Shown in pieces: positions 1 to 9,416 of a stretch of DNA of 27,594 bases. Origin of the DNA: Bacillota bacterium (lineage in GTDB: Bacteria > Bacillota_E > RBS10-35 > JAJYVN01); the NCBI GenBank assembly GCA_021846605.1, contig JAJZWQ010000022.1:1-27594 (forward strand), given 5' to 3'. The first letter of the stretch is position 1. The number at the start of each line of letters is the position of its first letter. The position numbers and the translations under genes are program-made. Under the pieces are notes generated by a model. The model was not told where the DNA came from. It did no database searches and worked only from the letters and a program-made list of their open reading frames with translations.

Positions 1-30
1 GCAGCGGTACTTGTATGCCTCGCGCTCCAT
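1..30 (-). CDS. tnpB: TnpB (IS605/IS1341 type), N-terminal fragment running off the window
   Basis: Only the first ten codons are present, reading leftwards off the window: M-E-R-E-A-Y-K-Y-R-C. The AYKYR pattern is typical of the start of TnpB proteins, which usually open with a short basic strand followed by a YPT..Q motif. About 46 bp upstream in the reading direction lies a GC-rich palindrome (76-97) almost identical to the palindromes at the other tnpB loci here, as expected for the left end of an IS200/IS605-type element. TnpB is an RNA-guided RuvC-like endonuclease of transposons. Ten residues alone would be weak evidence; the adjacent palindrome makes the call reasonable. Confidence 0.5.
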   Translation of the reverse strand, partial: MEREAYKYRC

Positions 31-75
31 GCGTTGCAATCAGATACAACGCCAAGAGGCAATGGGTCGGCTTGT

Positions 76-97
76 CCCCACGGCTGAAGCCGGGGGC
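76..97 (-). repeat. Subterminal palindrome of an IS605/IS1341-type element (left end)
   Basis: Read on the minus strand this is GCCCCCGGC-TTCA-GCCGTGGGG, a hairpin with a short loop. It matches the hairpin of the solo relic at 15753-15774 and, with a few changes, those at 1064-1085 and 27201-27222. Here it precedes a tnpB start codon, so it marks a left end; the other three mark right ends. Foldable imperfect palindromes near both ends are characteristic of IS200/IS605 elements. Confidence 0.6.
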
Positions 98-266
98 TTG
101 CTCCGCGTCTCTCTGGTCAAGGCAAGCGACCGGTGCGGGGGAGCCCTGAGGGGCCGGGGCGGGGGTCGCGGCAGGCACCACATGCCCCCAACCGGTTCCA
201 GACCCACCCCCCGCCGGCCGTCATGCCCAGGACATCGGCGCATAGGAGTCGCCCGGGGGATGCATC

Positions 267-1028
267 GTGGTCCTGGTCCTGCGCTCCCGGCTCCTCCTTG
301 GGCTGGCCGCCGGCCTGCTGGCCGTGGGCCTGATCGCCGCGGCGGGCGACGCCCTGGCGGCGCGGCCCCAGGCCCCGGTGCTCTGGCGGGTGGACACCGC
401 GGCGCCCGAGGTCGCCCTGACCTTTGACGACGGACCCAACCCCACATACACGCCGCAGGTGCTGGAGACGCTCACCGCCAACGGCGCCGTCGCCACCTTC
501 TTCGTGCTGGGGACGCAGGTCCAGCGCTACCCCGCCCTAGTGCGGGAGGAGGCCGCCACCGGCTCGCAGGTCTGTCCCCATGGATGGCAGCACGTGACGC
601 TGCGCGGCCGTAGCGCGGCGTTCGTCCGGACGACGGTGATCCGCACCGCCAACTCCCTCTCGGCCCTGGGGGTGGCCCCCTGCCACCTCTTCCGCTTCCC
701 GTACTTCGCCTCGGACGCGGCCAGCCGGCGGGCGGTCAGCGATCTGGGCTACCGCATCGTCGCCGCCGACATCGATACCCAGGACTGGCAGCGGCCGGGC
801 GCCGGGAGCATGGCGCAACAGGTCCTGTCACAGCTGCGGGCCGGAGACATCATCCTGTTCCACGACGGGGGCGGCAACCGCAGCCAGACGGTCCGCGCCC
901 TGCAGATGGTGCTGGCCGGCCTGGCCGCCAAGGGCCTCAAGCCGGTGACCGTGAGCGCCCTACTGGCCAGCGCCCAGCGGGCGCCGGCGGCCGGCGACGG
1001 CACCGGGGCCTCGCCGACGGCAGGATAG
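267..1028 (+). CDS. Polysaccharide deacetylase (NodB/CE4 family), membrane-anchored or secreted
   Basis: This 253-residue protein has all the family-4 carbohydrate esterase motifs: T-F-D-D-G-P at residues 52-57 (catalytic base and metal Asp), H-G-W-Q-H at 105-109 (the two metal-binding His), R-F-P-Y at 143-146, D-W-Q-R-P-G at 173-178 and L-F-H-D at 197-200 (catalytic His). The N-terminus (residues 8-26) is a hydrophobic segment that serves as a signal peptide or membrane anchor, so the enzyme acts outside the membrane. The family removes N- or O-acetyl groups from peptidoglycan, chitin-like polymers or exopolysaccharide; the substrate cannot be told from sequence. The GTG start follows a GGGGGA stretch. 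It is flanked by IS-derived sequence on both sides and has no operon partner. Confidence 0.9.
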   Translation: MVLVLRSRLLLGLAAGLLAVGLIAAAGDALAARPQAPVLWRVDTAAPEVALTFDDGPNPTYTPQVLETLTANGAVATFFVLGTQVQRYPALVREEAATGSQVCPHGWQHVTLRGRSAAFVRTTVIRTANSLSALGVAPCHLFRFPYFASDAASRRAVSDLGYRIVAADIDTQDWQRPGAGSMAQQVLSQLRAGDIILFHDGGGNRSQTVRALQMVLAGLAAKGLKPVTVSALLASAQRAPAAGDGTGASPTAG

Positions 1029-1059
1029 CCGCTGGCGCCCGCGAAGGCCCGGCAGGTCA

Positions 1060-1146
1060 ACCACCCCACAGCTAAAGCCGGGGGCTGGCAGCTACCGGAT
1101 CGTGCGGCGATCGGCCGGTTGACGACGGCCCGCCAGTCCCACGTAT
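1060..1146 (-). ncRNA. IS605/IS1341 right end, probable omega-RNA (TnpB guide RNA) scaffold, left locus
   Basis: The last ~85 bp of the tnpB pseudogene and its right end are shared, in the same order, with 27196-27286 and with the solo relic at 15691-15777. The shared parts are a TACGTGGGACTGGCGGGCC segment, a CGATCCGGTAGCTGC segment and a terminal hairpin at 1064-1085; similarity stops shortly after GTGGGG with a common TGAC. In characterised TnpB systems the right-end transcript, overlapping the 3' end of tnpB, forms the guide RNA, and the flanking ~16-20 nt act as guide. That an RNA is made here is inferred from conservation and position only. The boundaries are approximate. Confidence 0.5.
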
Positions 1147-2232
1147 GGCGAGACTGGCCAGGTGGTTGGCTCCGATGTTCCTGGCCGCATTCAGGTCCGC
1201 AGGGAGGGAGCAGCCGCATTGCTGGCAGCGGAAGTCGCCCCGCCTCGGACGGTTGGCCTTCTCCCGGTGCCCACAACAGCTGCACTTCTGGCTGGTGTAG
1301 CGGGGGTCTACCGTGGCCACGGTCACACCCGCCAACGCCGCCTTGTAGCGCGAGAAGCCGAGCAGGCGCGAGAAGGACCACGCGTGCCGGCGCCGACGCT
1401 GCCGTTTGCGCCCCTTCAGGCGTGTGCGGATGTCGGTCAGGTCCTCGCCGCCCAGGTTTGTGCCGGGCTCCACGGACTGGACCAGGCGCTAGGCCAGCAC
1501 GTGGTCGCAGTCCCGGCGGAAACGTTCCTGGCGGCCGAACACCGTGCGCCGGTGCCGCTTGGCCGACCGTGGGCCTTTCGCCTGAAGAGCACGGCGCCAG
1601 CGGAACGAACGGGCCTCGACTTCCCGCCCAGGGCGCTGGCCGAGGAAATGGGGCTGGAAAGTTACGGCGGAGCACACAACGCCGAGCTCAACACCGACCA
1701 CCGCTCCTGTGGGGCGCACGTGCGGCTCCGGGGCTTGGACCACGACGTGCAGCCCAAGCGTACCCCCGCGGTCCACGCAGAGCTCGGACGAACGAGCCGG
1801 GAGATTGACGCGCGAGGCAGGGCAGAGTGGGATGCCCAGCGATACCCGCTGCCGATCAGCAACACTCGCCCGGAGGGCACAGCCTTCGGTAAGCTGGACC
1901 TTGGCCGAGCGAGCGTCGTCGCGGCTGGCGGTGCGAGGCGCATGTGGGCCGGACACCTTCCGGCCCTTGCGCCAGCGGGTACAGCAGGACGCAACGGCTT
2001 CAGTGGCTCTTACACGGCCGGAGCAGACCAGTTGCGCAGGCGGCGCTGCTCCCGCACGTTCATCTGTGTAGGTCTCGTGGTGGAGTTCCACTCCGTTGAG
2101 GCGCGGCATCTCCCAACCCACAGAGCAGACGTGGTTGAACACCGCGGTGTACTGCGCGCTGCTCTCACGCCGTATCGCCACGCTCGCCGCCAGCGCCTTC
2201 ACGCGCCGCCGAAGAGTCAGGTTCAGGATCAT
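1072..2232 (-). pseudogene. tnpB: TnpB pseudogene: internal amber codon and altered RuvC-I residue
   Basis: One reading frame of 386 codons is interrupted by a single in-frame TAG at 1489-1491 (codon 248). Downstream lie a RuvC-II-like G-G-E-D-L-T-D-I (Glu about residue 263), a zinc ribbon C-x2-C...C-x2-C (about 317-339) and D-L-N-A-A-R-N-I (RuvC-III Asp about 346), all diagnostic of OrfB/TnpB. Upstream, the RuvC-I strand reads V-V-G-V-E-L-G-V, with Glu182 where the catalytic Asp is expected. A rescue start exists at a GTG near 1473 but would yield only the C-terminal third. The protein is therefore probably inactive as encoded, while the right-end scaffold is preserved. No tnpA lies beside it. 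The ATG at 2232 fits TnpB family N-termini. Confidence 0.8.
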
Positions 2233-2281
2233 ATACTCCCAGCGCTAGCCGGTTCCCATAAGGGAGAGAACGCGCGGCCCG

Positions 2282-2302
2282 GCCCCCGGCTAATACCGGG
2301 GC
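2282..2302 (-). repeat. Left-end palindrome of the tnpB pseudogene element
   Basis: About 50 bp upstream of the tnpB start, the minus strand reads GCCCCGG-TATTAG-CCGGGGGC. This is a 7-bp stem with one unpaired C, similar in sequence to the right-end hairpins (AGCCCCCGGC..). It fits the left-end palindrome of an IS605-type element, placing the element's left boundary near 2305, just before the glycosyltransferase start. Confidence 0.4.
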
Positions 2303-2327
2303 TCTCAGACGGCCGCGCGGAGACTTG

Positions 2328-3491
2328 ATGAGCGGAACGATGGCGGCCACCGGGAATCCGCCCGGCGCCTCCTGGACTCGCCTGCGAACCGCCTGCCTGG
2401 CGCTCTGGATCCTGGAGGGAGCATATTTCCTCCTCCTGGCCCCCGCCGGCCCCCTGCAGTCTGACGCCGCAAACTACTGGGTCGCCGGGCACCAGTTCCT
2501 GGCCGGCGCTCCCCTGACCACCATCTTCCCGCCCCTGTATCCCCTGATCTGCGCGCTCTTTCAGGCCACGCTCGGCCAGCGCGGCCTGCTCGCCGTGCAG
2601 ACGCTGCTGGTGGCCGGCGTGGGGCTCTGGTTTCAGGGCTGGCTGGCGCGGCGCCATGGCGTGCGGCCGGCCGCCGTCTTCGTGGCCGGCATGGTCCTCT
2701 TCCCCGTGCTGTACGTTTATGCCCGCTTCGTCCTCACCGACGTCTGGCTGGCACTGGCCCTCCTGCTGTTCTCGGCGTGGACCGCCGACGCGCTCGACGG
2801 GCTCCGCGGCTTTGGGTGGGGCGCCGGCGCCCTGGTGGTCGCCACGGCGTTGCGACCGGAGGGTCTGGTGGTCGCGATCCTGGCCGCGGCCCTGGTCCTG
2901 CGGACCGGCCGGTCGCGCGGGGCACTGCAACTGCTGGCCCCGGTCCTTGTGGAGACGCTCCTCTGGGGGACATACAACCACCTGGTGCGCGGCCAGTGGG
3001 TGTTCACGGAAGAGGGGTTCTGGATCAACCTCTGGGCGGGCAACCAGCCCGGGGCCTACGGCGTGATGGTGGTCCCCGCGCAGGGGTTGGGGGCCGGAGT
3101 GTACCGGCACCTCGTGCTGGGCTGGATGGAGTCCCATCCGCTGGCCCTGGCGCGGCTGGTGGCCGAAAAGGCGTGGTACTTCTGGATGAGCGCGCCCCAG
3201 TTCATCCAGGTCCTGGCGGTCCAGGCGGGCATCGTTCCGCACCTCTGGCTGGACGTGTCGCGTGGGGCGCGCGACATACTGGACGCCGCGCTGGTCTGGG
3301 GCCTCTGGCGCCTGCGCGGCGCCTGGGCGGGGGTCTGGCCGCCGCTGGTGGCGATCGCCGCCCTCTGGGCGTTCACCCTGGTCTTCTTCGCCATGGGGCG
3401 CTTCTGGGTGGACCTGACGCCGCTGCTGCTGATGCTCGTGGCCTGTGCGGCGGCCCGGCCCGCCAGGGCGGGACCGCCGCGCAACGCCTGA
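2328..3491 (+). CDS. GT-C fold membrane glycosyltransferase (ArnT/PMT-like)
   Basis: The 387-residue integral membrane protein has about nine to ten hydrophobic segments. After the first transmembrane helix (about residues 20-40) comes P-L-Q-S-D-A-A-N-Y, then A-G-H-Q-F-L-A-G and F-P-P-L-Y-P-L. An acidic residue in the first outer loop (Asp46) followed by a PPLYP segment is the usual signature of GT-C enzymes, which take sugar from a polyprenyl-phosphate donor on the outer membrane face. Acceptor and sugar are unknown. The ATG at 2328 is preceded by GGAGA; a TTG one codon earlier is also possible. It starts directly after the left end of the tnpB element, so its original promoter region may have been displaced. 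No other surface-glycan genes are adjacent. Confidence 0.7.
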   Translation: MSGTMAATGNPPGASWTRLRTACLALWILEGAYFLLLAPAGPLQSDAANYWVAGHQFLAGAPLTTIFPPLYPLICALFQATLGQRGLLAVQTLLVAGVGLWFQGWLARRHGVRPAAVFVAGMVLFPVLYVYARFVLTDVWLALALLLFSAWTADALDGLRGFGWGAGALVVATALRPEGLVVAILAAALVLRTGRSRGALQLLAPVLVETLLWGTYNHLVRGQWVFTEEGFWINLWAGNQPGAYGVMVVPAQGLGAGVYRHLVLGWMESHPLALARLVAEKAWYFWMSAPQFIQVLAVQAGIVPHLWLDVSRGARDILDAALVWGLWRLRGAWAGVWPPLVAIAALWAFTLVFFAMGRFWVDLTPLLLMLVACAAARPARAGPPRNA

Positions 3492-3503
3492 GGGGCACAG
3501 AGC

Positions 3504-4082
3504 TCAGGCGGGCTTGTCGCCGTGCTTCTGCAGCGCGGAGCGGACCAGTTCCTTGGACTCGGACACCCCCGTCTCCAGCGCGCCGGAGACGGTCTTGACA
3601 GCCTCCTCGCTGATCCCGCGGGCGCCCTCCAGCACGCCGCGCACGGCCTGCTCGGCCGCCGCCGAGACGTCCCCCGAGACGTGCGCCGTGGCCGCGATGG
3701 TGCCGCGGACGACGCCGACCGCCGTCTGCCCCAAATCGCTGCCCACCTCGTTGGCCCCCTGGATGGCACCGCGCGCCGCCGCGCGGGCCGTGCCGCCGAT
3801 ATCCCCGCCGACGTCGTTGGCCGCGTGGATCACCCCACGCGTCGTGCTGCTCACCGCACCGGTCACGTCGGCACCCACCTGGGCGGCCGTCTGCACGGCC
3901 GTCCCCGCCACCTCGCCCGCCGAGCGGGTCAACTCCTCCGTGACGTCGGCCGCCCCGTGGATGGCCGTCACCAGCACCTTGCGCACCGCGTCGACCGCGG
4001 CGCTCCCCACCTCACCCGTCCCCGTCAGTGTGCCGATCAGCGCACCCTTGACCATGGCCCCAACGCTATGCTTGCTCTCCAT
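3504..4082 (-). CDS. Ala/Gly/Val-rich protein with 22-residue amphipathic repeats (unknown function)
   Basis: A 192-residue protein with almost no aromatic residues. After M-E-S-K-H-S-V-G-A and a short Gly-rich hydrophobic stretch, the middle to C-terminal part contains at least four tandem 22-residue units of pattern x5-R-G-x-I/L-x2-A-x2-V/I-x2-D/E-x-x-x-x. Examples of the core are T-R-G-V-I-H-A-A-N-D-V and V-R-G-V-L-E-G-A-R-G-I. An 11/22-residue periodicity is seen in amphipathic helices of LEA-like, apolipoprotein-like and phasin-like proteins that coat membranes, granules or protect proteins; which applies here is not known. The start was chosen at 4082, where GGGAGGGG lies 6 nt upstream of ATG; the reading frame runs further upstream, but that extension lacks the protein's composition. 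It converges with the glycosyltransferase gene, 12 bp away. Confidence 0.75.
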   Translation of the reverse strand: MESKHSVGAMVKGALIGTLTGTGEVGSAAVDAVRKVLVTAIHGAADVTEELTRSAGEVAGTAVQTAAQVGADVTGAVSSTTRGVIHAANDVGGDIGGTARAAARGAIQGANEVGSDLGQTAVGVVRGTIAATAHVSGDVSAAAEQAVRGVLEGARGISEEAVKTVSGALETGVSESKELVRSALQKHGDKPA

Positions 4083-4206
4083 CGTACCCCTCCCACCGTG
4101 GAGATTGGACTCCCCATCGGATGATCCCGTATGGAGTGTACGCCTAGTGGGGACCCCTGAACAGGACGCATAGGACGTTGATCCGAATTCCCGCGCCTTG
4201 GGGCAC

Positions 4207-4244
4207 GGTCCCCGCAGAACGTGCGCGGCGCGCGGCCGGGGACC
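4207..4244 (-). terminator. Possible hairpin downstream of the pyr operon
   Basis: GGTCCCCG (4207-4214) and CGGGGACC (4237-4244) form an 8-bp perfect stem around a GC-rich loop, 12 bp past the pyrF stop codon. There is no T-run after it in the operon direction, so a classical intrinsic terminator is not shown. The rest of 4083-4255 holds no gene and presumably the promoter of the repeat-protein gene. Confidence 0.25.
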
Positions 4245-4255
4245 AGATCTCCCGC

Positions 4256-4978
4256 TCAGGCGCCCGCCGAACCCTCCCCGCGCAACTCCCACAGGATCCG
4301 CGCCAAGGCGGCGCCGCGGTCGGGCGCCTGGGTGACCGGCCGGCCGACGACCAGGAAGTCCGCGCCAGCACGGGCCACATCCGCTGGCGTCGCCGCCCGC
4401 GCCTGGTCCCCCGGCGCGCTTCCCTGGGGACGCACGCCAGGGGTGACGATCAGGAAGGCAGGCGAGGTCGCCGCCCGCACCAGCCCGACCTCGTGGGGCG
4501 AAGCCACCACGCCCGCGCAGCCGGCATCCGCGGCCACCTGGGCCAGGACCACCACCTGCTCGGCCAGGGGCAGGCGCGCGCCCATGGTCTGCAGGGTCGC
4601 GGCATCCAGGCTGGTCAGCACCGTAACCCCCAGGCAGCGGAAGGGGCGTGGGGCGGCGGACGCCGCCCCGACGGCCGCGCGCAGCATCTCCGGGCCGCCC
4701 GCGGCGTGGAGCGTCACACCCCAGATCTCCAGGTCCCCCAGCGCGGCGGCGGCGCGTTCCACGGTGTGGGGGATGTCGTGGAGCTTGAGGTCAAGCAGGA
4801 CCGGACCAGCCTCCTGCTGCAGCCGGCGCACGCCCTCCGGGCCGAAGCGGCAGAAGAGCTCCAAGCCCACCTTGAAGCGGACGCCCGCCGGGCGCAGGAC
4901 GCGGGCCACCCCCTCCGCCTCCTCGAGGTCGGCGAAGTCCAGCGCCACGAAGACCCGGTCCGGTGCCAGGCCCGCCAC
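4256..4978 (-). CDS. pyrF: Orotidine-5'-phosphate decarboxylase
   Basis: This enzyme decarboxylates OMP to UMP, the last step of de novo pyrimidine synthesis, in the cytoplasm. The 240-residue protein has the family signature L-D-L-K-L-H-D-I-P with the catalytic Asp63-Lys65-Asp68 set, substrate-binding Asp14 and Lys36 near the N-terminus, and the phosphate-binding C-terminal block V-T-P-G-V-R-P...D-Q-x-R...G-A-D-F-L-V-V-G-R-P-V-T. Its length is normal for the bacterial type-1 enzyme. The GTG start lies 4 bp after the carB stop, and its Shine-Dalgarno GGGGAGGAG is formed by the last carB codons, so translation is probably coupled to carB. It is the last gene of the pyr operon; pyrD, pyrE and pyrK are not in the window. 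Confidence 0.95.
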   Translation of the reverse strand: MAGLAPDRVFVALDFADLEEAEGVARVLRPAGVRFKVGLELFCRFGPEGVRRLQQEAGPVLLDLKLHDIPHTVERAAAALGDLEIWGVTLHAAGGPEMLRAAVGAASAAPRPFRCLGVTVLTSLDAATLQTMGARLPLAEQVVVLAQVAADAGCAGVVASPHEVGLVRAATSPAFLIVTPGVRPQGSAPGDQARAATPADVARAGADFLVVGRPVTQAPDRGAALARILWELRGEGSAGA

Positions 4979-4982
4979 GGAC

Positions 4983-7900
4983 TCACTCCTCCCCGTATTC
5001 CCCCAGGGCCCAGGCGCCCAGCGCCCCCGCCGGACGGCTCCGCTCGGCGCCGATGGCCTGGATCAGGGCCGCCAAGGTGTCCAGGGACGTCAGGCAGGGG
5101 ACCCCGAGTTCGGCGGCGACCCGACGGACGCGGAAGCCGTCCCGTTCGGCCCGGCGCCCGCGGGTGAGCGTGTTGACCACCAACTGCACCCGGCCCCGGC
5201 GGATGTCGTCCAGACAGTTGGGCGACCCCTCGTCCAGCTTGAGGGAGAGGTCGGCCACGATTCCGGCCGTGGCCAACAGGGTCTGCGTGCCCCGCGTCGC
5301 CACCATGCCGATCCCCAGTTCGGCCAGCCGCACCAGCAGGGGCAGGGCCTCGGGTTTGTCGCGGTCGGCGATCATGATCAGCGCGCGGTCGCCCGCCCGC
5401 GGCAGCCCGGTGCCACACGCCGCGAACCCCTTGGCCAGGGCGGCATCCAGGGTCGGCCCCACCCCCATGACCTCGCCGGTAGACTTCATCTCCGGCCCCA
5501 GGGCGGTGTCCACGCCGTGCAGCTTGCTCCAGGAGAAGACCGGCATCTTCACGGCCACGTACCGGGGGTCGGGCGGGCGGTTCACCGGGCCGGCGTATCC
5601 CTGCGCGGCCAGGTCCCGGCCCAGGATCACGCCGGTGGCGATCCGCGTCAGCGGCACCCCCGTGACCTTCGTCAAAAAGGGCACCGTACGCGACGAGCGC
5701 GGGTTGACCTCCAGCACGTGCACCCCGGCGTCCGAACGGTCGGCGCCAGCGGGGTCCAGCACGTACTGCACGTTCATCAGTCCCGCAATCTTCAGGGCCC
5801 GCGCCATCTCCAGGGTGTGGCGCTCGATGGTGGCCACGGCCCGTGGCGAGAGGTGCTGCGGCGGATACACGGCGATGGAGTCCCCACTGTGGACGCCGGC
5901 CCGCTCCACGTGTTCCAGGATGCCGGCAATCAGCACCGACGTGCCGTCGCTCACCGCGTCCACCTCCACCTCCCGGCCGCCCAGGTAGCGGTCCACGAGG
6001 ATGGGATGGGCCGAACTCACCAGCACCGCGCTGCGCACATACTCCTCCAGGTCCGTGGCGTTGTAGCAGATCTCCATCGCGCGACCGCCCAGCACGTAGG
6101 AGGGGCGGACCAACACCGGATAGCCGGTGCGCGCGGCGACGGCCTGGGCCTCCCCCAGTGAACTCGCGCTGCCGCCCATCGGGCGTGGGATCCCCAGGTG
6201 CTCCAGCAGGTTGTCGAACTGCCCCCGGTCCTCGGCGGCGTCCACCCCGGCGGGCGACGTGCCCAGGATCCGGACACCGGCCGCGTGCAGCGGCCCGACC
6301 AGGTTGATCGCGGTCTGGCCGCCGAACTGGGCGATCACCCCCAGGGGACGCTCCCGCCGGATCACCGCCATGGTGTCTTCAAAGGTCAGCGGTTCGAAAT
6401 ACAGCCGGTCGGCGGTGCTCCAGTCGGTGCTGACCGTCTCGGGGTTGTTGTTCACGATGATGGCCTCATAGCCCGCCTCGCGCAGGGCCCAGACCGCGTG
6501 CACCGACCCGTAGTCGAACTCGATGCCCTGCCCGATGCGAATCGGCCCGGACCCCAGCACCAGCACCTTGGGCCGGTCGCTGGGCCGCGATTCGTCCTCG
6601 ACGTCGTAGCAGGAGTAGAAGTACGGGGTGGCCGCCTCGAACTCGGCGGCGCAGGTGTCCACCATCTTGTACACGGGGTGGATGTCCAGCGCGAGGCGCG
6701 CCGCAGCGACCTCCCCCTCCTCCCGCCCGATCAGCAGCCCCAGGCGCCGGTCCGAGAGGCCGGCCTCCTTCATGCGCCGCAGGCCGGCCGCGTCCCCCAG
6801 GAGCGCCGGTCCCGCGGCACCGGCCGCCGCCTCCAACTGGACCAACCGCTCCAACTGCCGCAGGAACCAGGGGTCGATCGCCGTGCGCTCCTGCAACGCG
6901 CGGACGGTTTCCCCGCGGCGGAGCGCCTCGCACAAGAGGAACAGCCGGCGGTCGTCGCCCGGCACCAACTGCGCCAGGAGGTCGGCCAGGGACATCTGTT
7001 CGACGCCGGGCAGCGCGCAGCCGTCCAGACCGGAGTCCAGCGAGCGGATGGCCTTGTGCAGAGCCCCGGTGAACGTGCGGTCGATGGCCATGACCTCGCC
7101 GGTAGCCTTCATCTGCGTGCCCAGGGCGCGGTCCGCTGTGCGGAACTTGTCGAAGGGCCAGCGGGGGATCTTGAGCACGACGTAGTCCAGCGACGGCTCG
7201 AAAAACGCGAAGGTCGAGCCGGTCACCGGGTTGCGGATCTCGTCCAGGGAGAGGCCCACGGCGATCTTGGCCGCCACCTTGGCGATCGGGTAGCCGGTGG
7301 CCTTGCTGGCCAGGGCCGAGGAGCGGGAGACGCGCGGGTTGACCTCGATCACGTGGTAGGCGTCGCTCTGAGGGTCGGCCGCCAGTTGCACGTTGCACCC
7401 GCCCCGGACCCCCAGGGCGCCGATGATGCGCAGGGAGGCGGCGCGCAGCCGCTGGTAGTCGCGGTCGCTCAGCGTCTGGGAGGGCGCCACCACGATGGAG
7501 TCGCCGGTGTGCACACCCACCGGGTCCAGGTTCTCCATGTTGCAGACGGTGATGGCGTTGCCGCGCCCGTCCCGCATGACCTCGTACTCGACCTCTTTCC
7601 ATCCGTAGATCGAGCGCTCCACCAAGCACTGGCCGATGGGGCTGTGGCGCAGCCCGCGCTCCAGCACGGCCGCCAACTCCTCGCTGGTGCGCGCGAACCC
7701 GCCGCCCGTGCCCCCCAGGGTGTATGCCGGGCGCACGATCAGCGGGAACCCGATGCGCCCGGCGAACGCCTCCCCCTCGGCCAGGCTGTGCACGACCGCC
7801 GAGTCGGGGACCGGCTCGCCCATGGCGCGCATCGCCTCCCGGAACAGCTCGCGGTCCTCGGCCTTGCGGATGCCCTCCAAGGGGGTGCCGAGCACCTCCA

Positions 7901-8237
7901 CCCCGTAGCGCTCCAGCACGCCGGCCTCGGCCAAGGCCACGGTCAGGTTCAGCCCCACCTGCCCGCCCAGGCCGGCCAGCACCCCCTGGGGGCGCTCCTT
8001 GGCGATCACCGCCTCCAGTTGCGGCACCGTCAGGGGTTCGATATACACCCGGTCGGCGATCTCGGCGTCGGTCATGATCGTGGCGGGGTTCGAGTTGACC
8101 AGCACCACCTTGAGCCCCTCTTCGCGCAGCGCCTGGCACGCCTGCGTACCGGCGTAGTCGAACTCCGCCGCCTGGCCGATGACGATGGGACCCGAGCCGA
8201 TGACCATCACCTTGTGCAGATCGGGGCGGCGCGGCAA
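4983..8237 (-). CDS. carB: Carbamoyl-phosphate synthase, large subunit
   Basis: The large subunit makes carbamoyl phosphate from bicarbonate, two ATP and the ammonia delivered by CarA. The 1084-residue protein shows the internal duplication of the family: an N-terminal half starting with [10 protein letters not shown] (from residue 14) and a second half starting [12 protein letters not shown] near residue 560. Each half has an ATP-grasp domain with E-V-N-P-R-x-S-R-S/T, separated by the oligomerisation domain. The C-terminal ~140 residues form the MGS-like allosteric domain. The start is a TTG with a strong GGAAGGAGG ten bases upstream; a codon overlap with carA is absent, and the intergenic gap is 41 bp. 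It shares the pyr operon and presumably the PyrR control of the leader. Confidence 0.97.
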   Translation of the reverse strand: MPRRPDLHKVMVIGSGPIVIGQAAEFDYAGTQACQALREEGLKVVLVNSNPATIMTDAEIADRVYIEPLTVPQLEAVIAKERPQGVLAGLGGQVGLNLTVALAEAGVLERYGVEVLGTPLEGIRKAEDRELFREAMRAMGEPVPDSAVVHSLAEGEAFAGRIGFPLIVRPAYTLGGTGGGFARTSEELAAVLERGLRHSPIGQCLVERSIYGWKEVEYEVMRDGRGNAITVCNMENLDPVGVHTGDSIVVAPSQTLSDRDYQRLRAASLRIIGALGVRGGCNVQLAADPQSDAYHVIEVNPRVSRSSALASKATGYPIAKVAAKIAVGLSLDEIRNPVTGSTFAFFEPSLDYVVLKIPRWPFDKFRTADRALGTQMKATGEVMAIDRTFTGALHKAIRSLDSGLDGCALPGVEQMSLADLLAQLVPGDDRRLFLLCEALRRGETVRALQERTAIDPWFLRQLERLVQLEAAAGAAGPALLGDAAGLRRMKEAGLSDRRLGLLIGREEGEVAAARLALDIHPVYKMVDTCAAEFEAATPYFYSCYDVEDESRPSDRPKVLVLGSGPIRIGQGIEFDYGSVHAVWALREAGYEAIIVNNNPETVSTDWSTADRLYFEPLTFEDTMAVIRRERPLGVIAQFGGQTAINLVGPLHAAGVRILGTSPAGVDAAEDRGQFDNLLEHLGIPRPMGGSASSLGEAQAVAARTGYPVLVRPSYVLGGRAMEICYNATDLEEYVRSAVLVSSAHPILVDRYLGGREVEVDAVSDGTSVLIAGILEHVERAGVHSGDSIAVYPPQHLSPRAVATIERHTLEMARALKIAGLMNVQYVLDPAGADRSDAGVHVLEVNPRSSRTVPFLTKVTGVPLTRIATGVILGRDLAAQGYAGPVNRPPDPRYVAVKMPVFSWSKLHGVDTALGPEMKSTGEVMGVGPTLDAALAKGFAACGTGLPRAGDRALIMIADRDKPEALPLLVRLAELGIGMVATRGTQTLLATAGIVADLSLKLDEGSPNCLDDIRRGRVQLVVNTLTRGRRAERDGFRVRRVAAELGVPCLTSLDTLAALIQAIGAERSRPAGALGAWALGEYGEE

Positions 8238-8278
8238 GGCGAGGGGCCTCCTTCCGTGTGCGGGCCGGGACGCACCGG

Positions 8279-9397
8279 TCAGCGAGCGGCCAGCGCGCTA
8301 CGCCGGCCGCAGAGGTCCAGGAACTCGGTGAACAGTTGTCGCGAATCCTCCGGACCGGGACAGGCCTCGGGGTGGTACTGCACGGAGAAGGCGGGGAGCG
8401 TCCGGTGGCGCAACCCCTCCACCGTGCCATCGTTGAGGTTGCGGTGGGTGATCTCGACGGTGTCCGGATCCAGGGACTCCGCGACCAGGGCGTAGCCGTG
8501 GTTCTGCGTCGTGATGGCGCCCAGACCGCTGCGCAGGTCCATCACCGGGTGGTTGACCCCGTGGTGGCCGAACAGCATCTTCTCGGTGCGCCCGCCCAGG
8601 GCCAGCCCCAGCAGTTGGTGGCCCAGGCAGATGCCGAAGAGGGGCAGGCCGGCGGCCAACAGGGCGCGGATCGTCTCCGGCGCCCCGCGCACCCAGCGCG
8701 GATCGCCGGGGCCGTTGCTCAGCAGCACGCCGTCCGGCCCCAGGGCCAGGATCTGCTCGGGCGTGTATCCGGCGGGGGCCACCGTGACCCCCGCCCCCAG
8801 CGCCATCAGGCTGCGGGCGATGTTCGCCTTGTGGCCGTAGTCCACGAGCACGACGTGCGGCGTGCCTCGGCCCAGGACATACGGCTCGGCGCACGTCACC
8901 TTTCCCACCAGGTCGCCGGCGTCCCAGGCCTGGGCCCGCACGGCCAACTCCGCCACATGCTCCGGCGTCGCGCCCCCAGGCGCCAGCACGCCGCGCACCA
9001 CCCCGAAGCGCCGCAGGTGACGCGTGAGCGAGCGGGTGTCCACACCGCTGAGCCCTGGGATGCCGTGCGCGCGCAGGTAGGCGTCCAGATGCCCCCGCTC
9101 CCCCCAGTGGCTGGGGTCGCCGCACACCTCGCGCACCACAAAGCCCCCCACCCAGGGGCGGTGCGACTCCGCCTCGTCGTGGAGCGTGCCGTAGTTGCCC
9201 ATCAGGGGATAGGTCATCACGACCAGCTGGCCGGCGTAGGAGGGGTCGGTCAGGACCTCCTGGTACCCGGTCATCCCCGTGTTGAAGACGACCTCCCCGA
9301 TCGCCCCCTCCGCCTCCAGGGAGCCGAACGCCTCCCCCGCATACACGGTGCCGTCCTCGAGGACCAGCACGCCCTGCACCGCCCGCACCCCTTCCAT
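8279..9397 (-). CDS. carA: Carbamoyl-phosphate synthase, small (glutaminase) subunit
   Basis: The subunit hydrolyses glutamine and channels ammonia to CarB. The 372-residue protein has the N-terminal CPSase small-chain domain ([23 protein letters not shown]) and a class I glutamine amidotransferase domain with the full triad: Cys257 in G-I-C-L-G-H-Q, and His342 and Glu344 in Y-H-P-E-A. The ATG at 9397 has no clear ribosome-binding site; the next GTG codons (residues 4 and 7) follow GAAGGGG, so the true start may be about six codons later. It lies 19 bp after pyrC and 41 bp before carB in the pyr operon. Confidence 0.96.
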   Translation of the reverse strand: MEGVRAVQGVLVLEDGTVYAGEAFGSLEAEGAIGEVVFNTGMTGYQEVLTDPSYAGQLVVMTYPLMGNYGTLHDEAESHRPWVGGFVVREVCGDPSHWGERGHLDAYLRAHGIPGLSGVDTRSLTRHLRRFGVVRGVLAPGGATPEHVAELAVRAQAWDAGDLVGKVTCAEPYVLGRGTPHVVLVDYGHKANIARSLMALGAGVTVAPAGYTPEQILALGPDGVLLSNGPGDPRWVRGAPETIRALLAAGLPLFGICLGHQLLGLALGGRTEKMLFGHHGVNHPVMDLRSGLGAITTQNHGYALVAESLDPDTVEITHRNLNDGTVEGLRHRTLPAFSVQYHPEACPGPEDSRQLFTEFLDLCGRRSALAAR

Positions 9398-9416
9398 GCC
9401 GGGATCCCACGCTATG

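Noticed and set aside
749..1675. Long minus-strand frame over the deacetylase and tnpB 3' end
   Set aside because: It is a frame-shifted shadow of tnpB and the deacetylase; the TnpB motifs read in another frame.
6198..8495. Long open frame (765 codons) opposite carB on the plus strand
   Set aside because: It mirrors carB codon structure in a GC-rich genome and shows no domain-like sequence; it is a shadow of carB. The same applies to the long frames opposite the glycosidase and the MFS gene.
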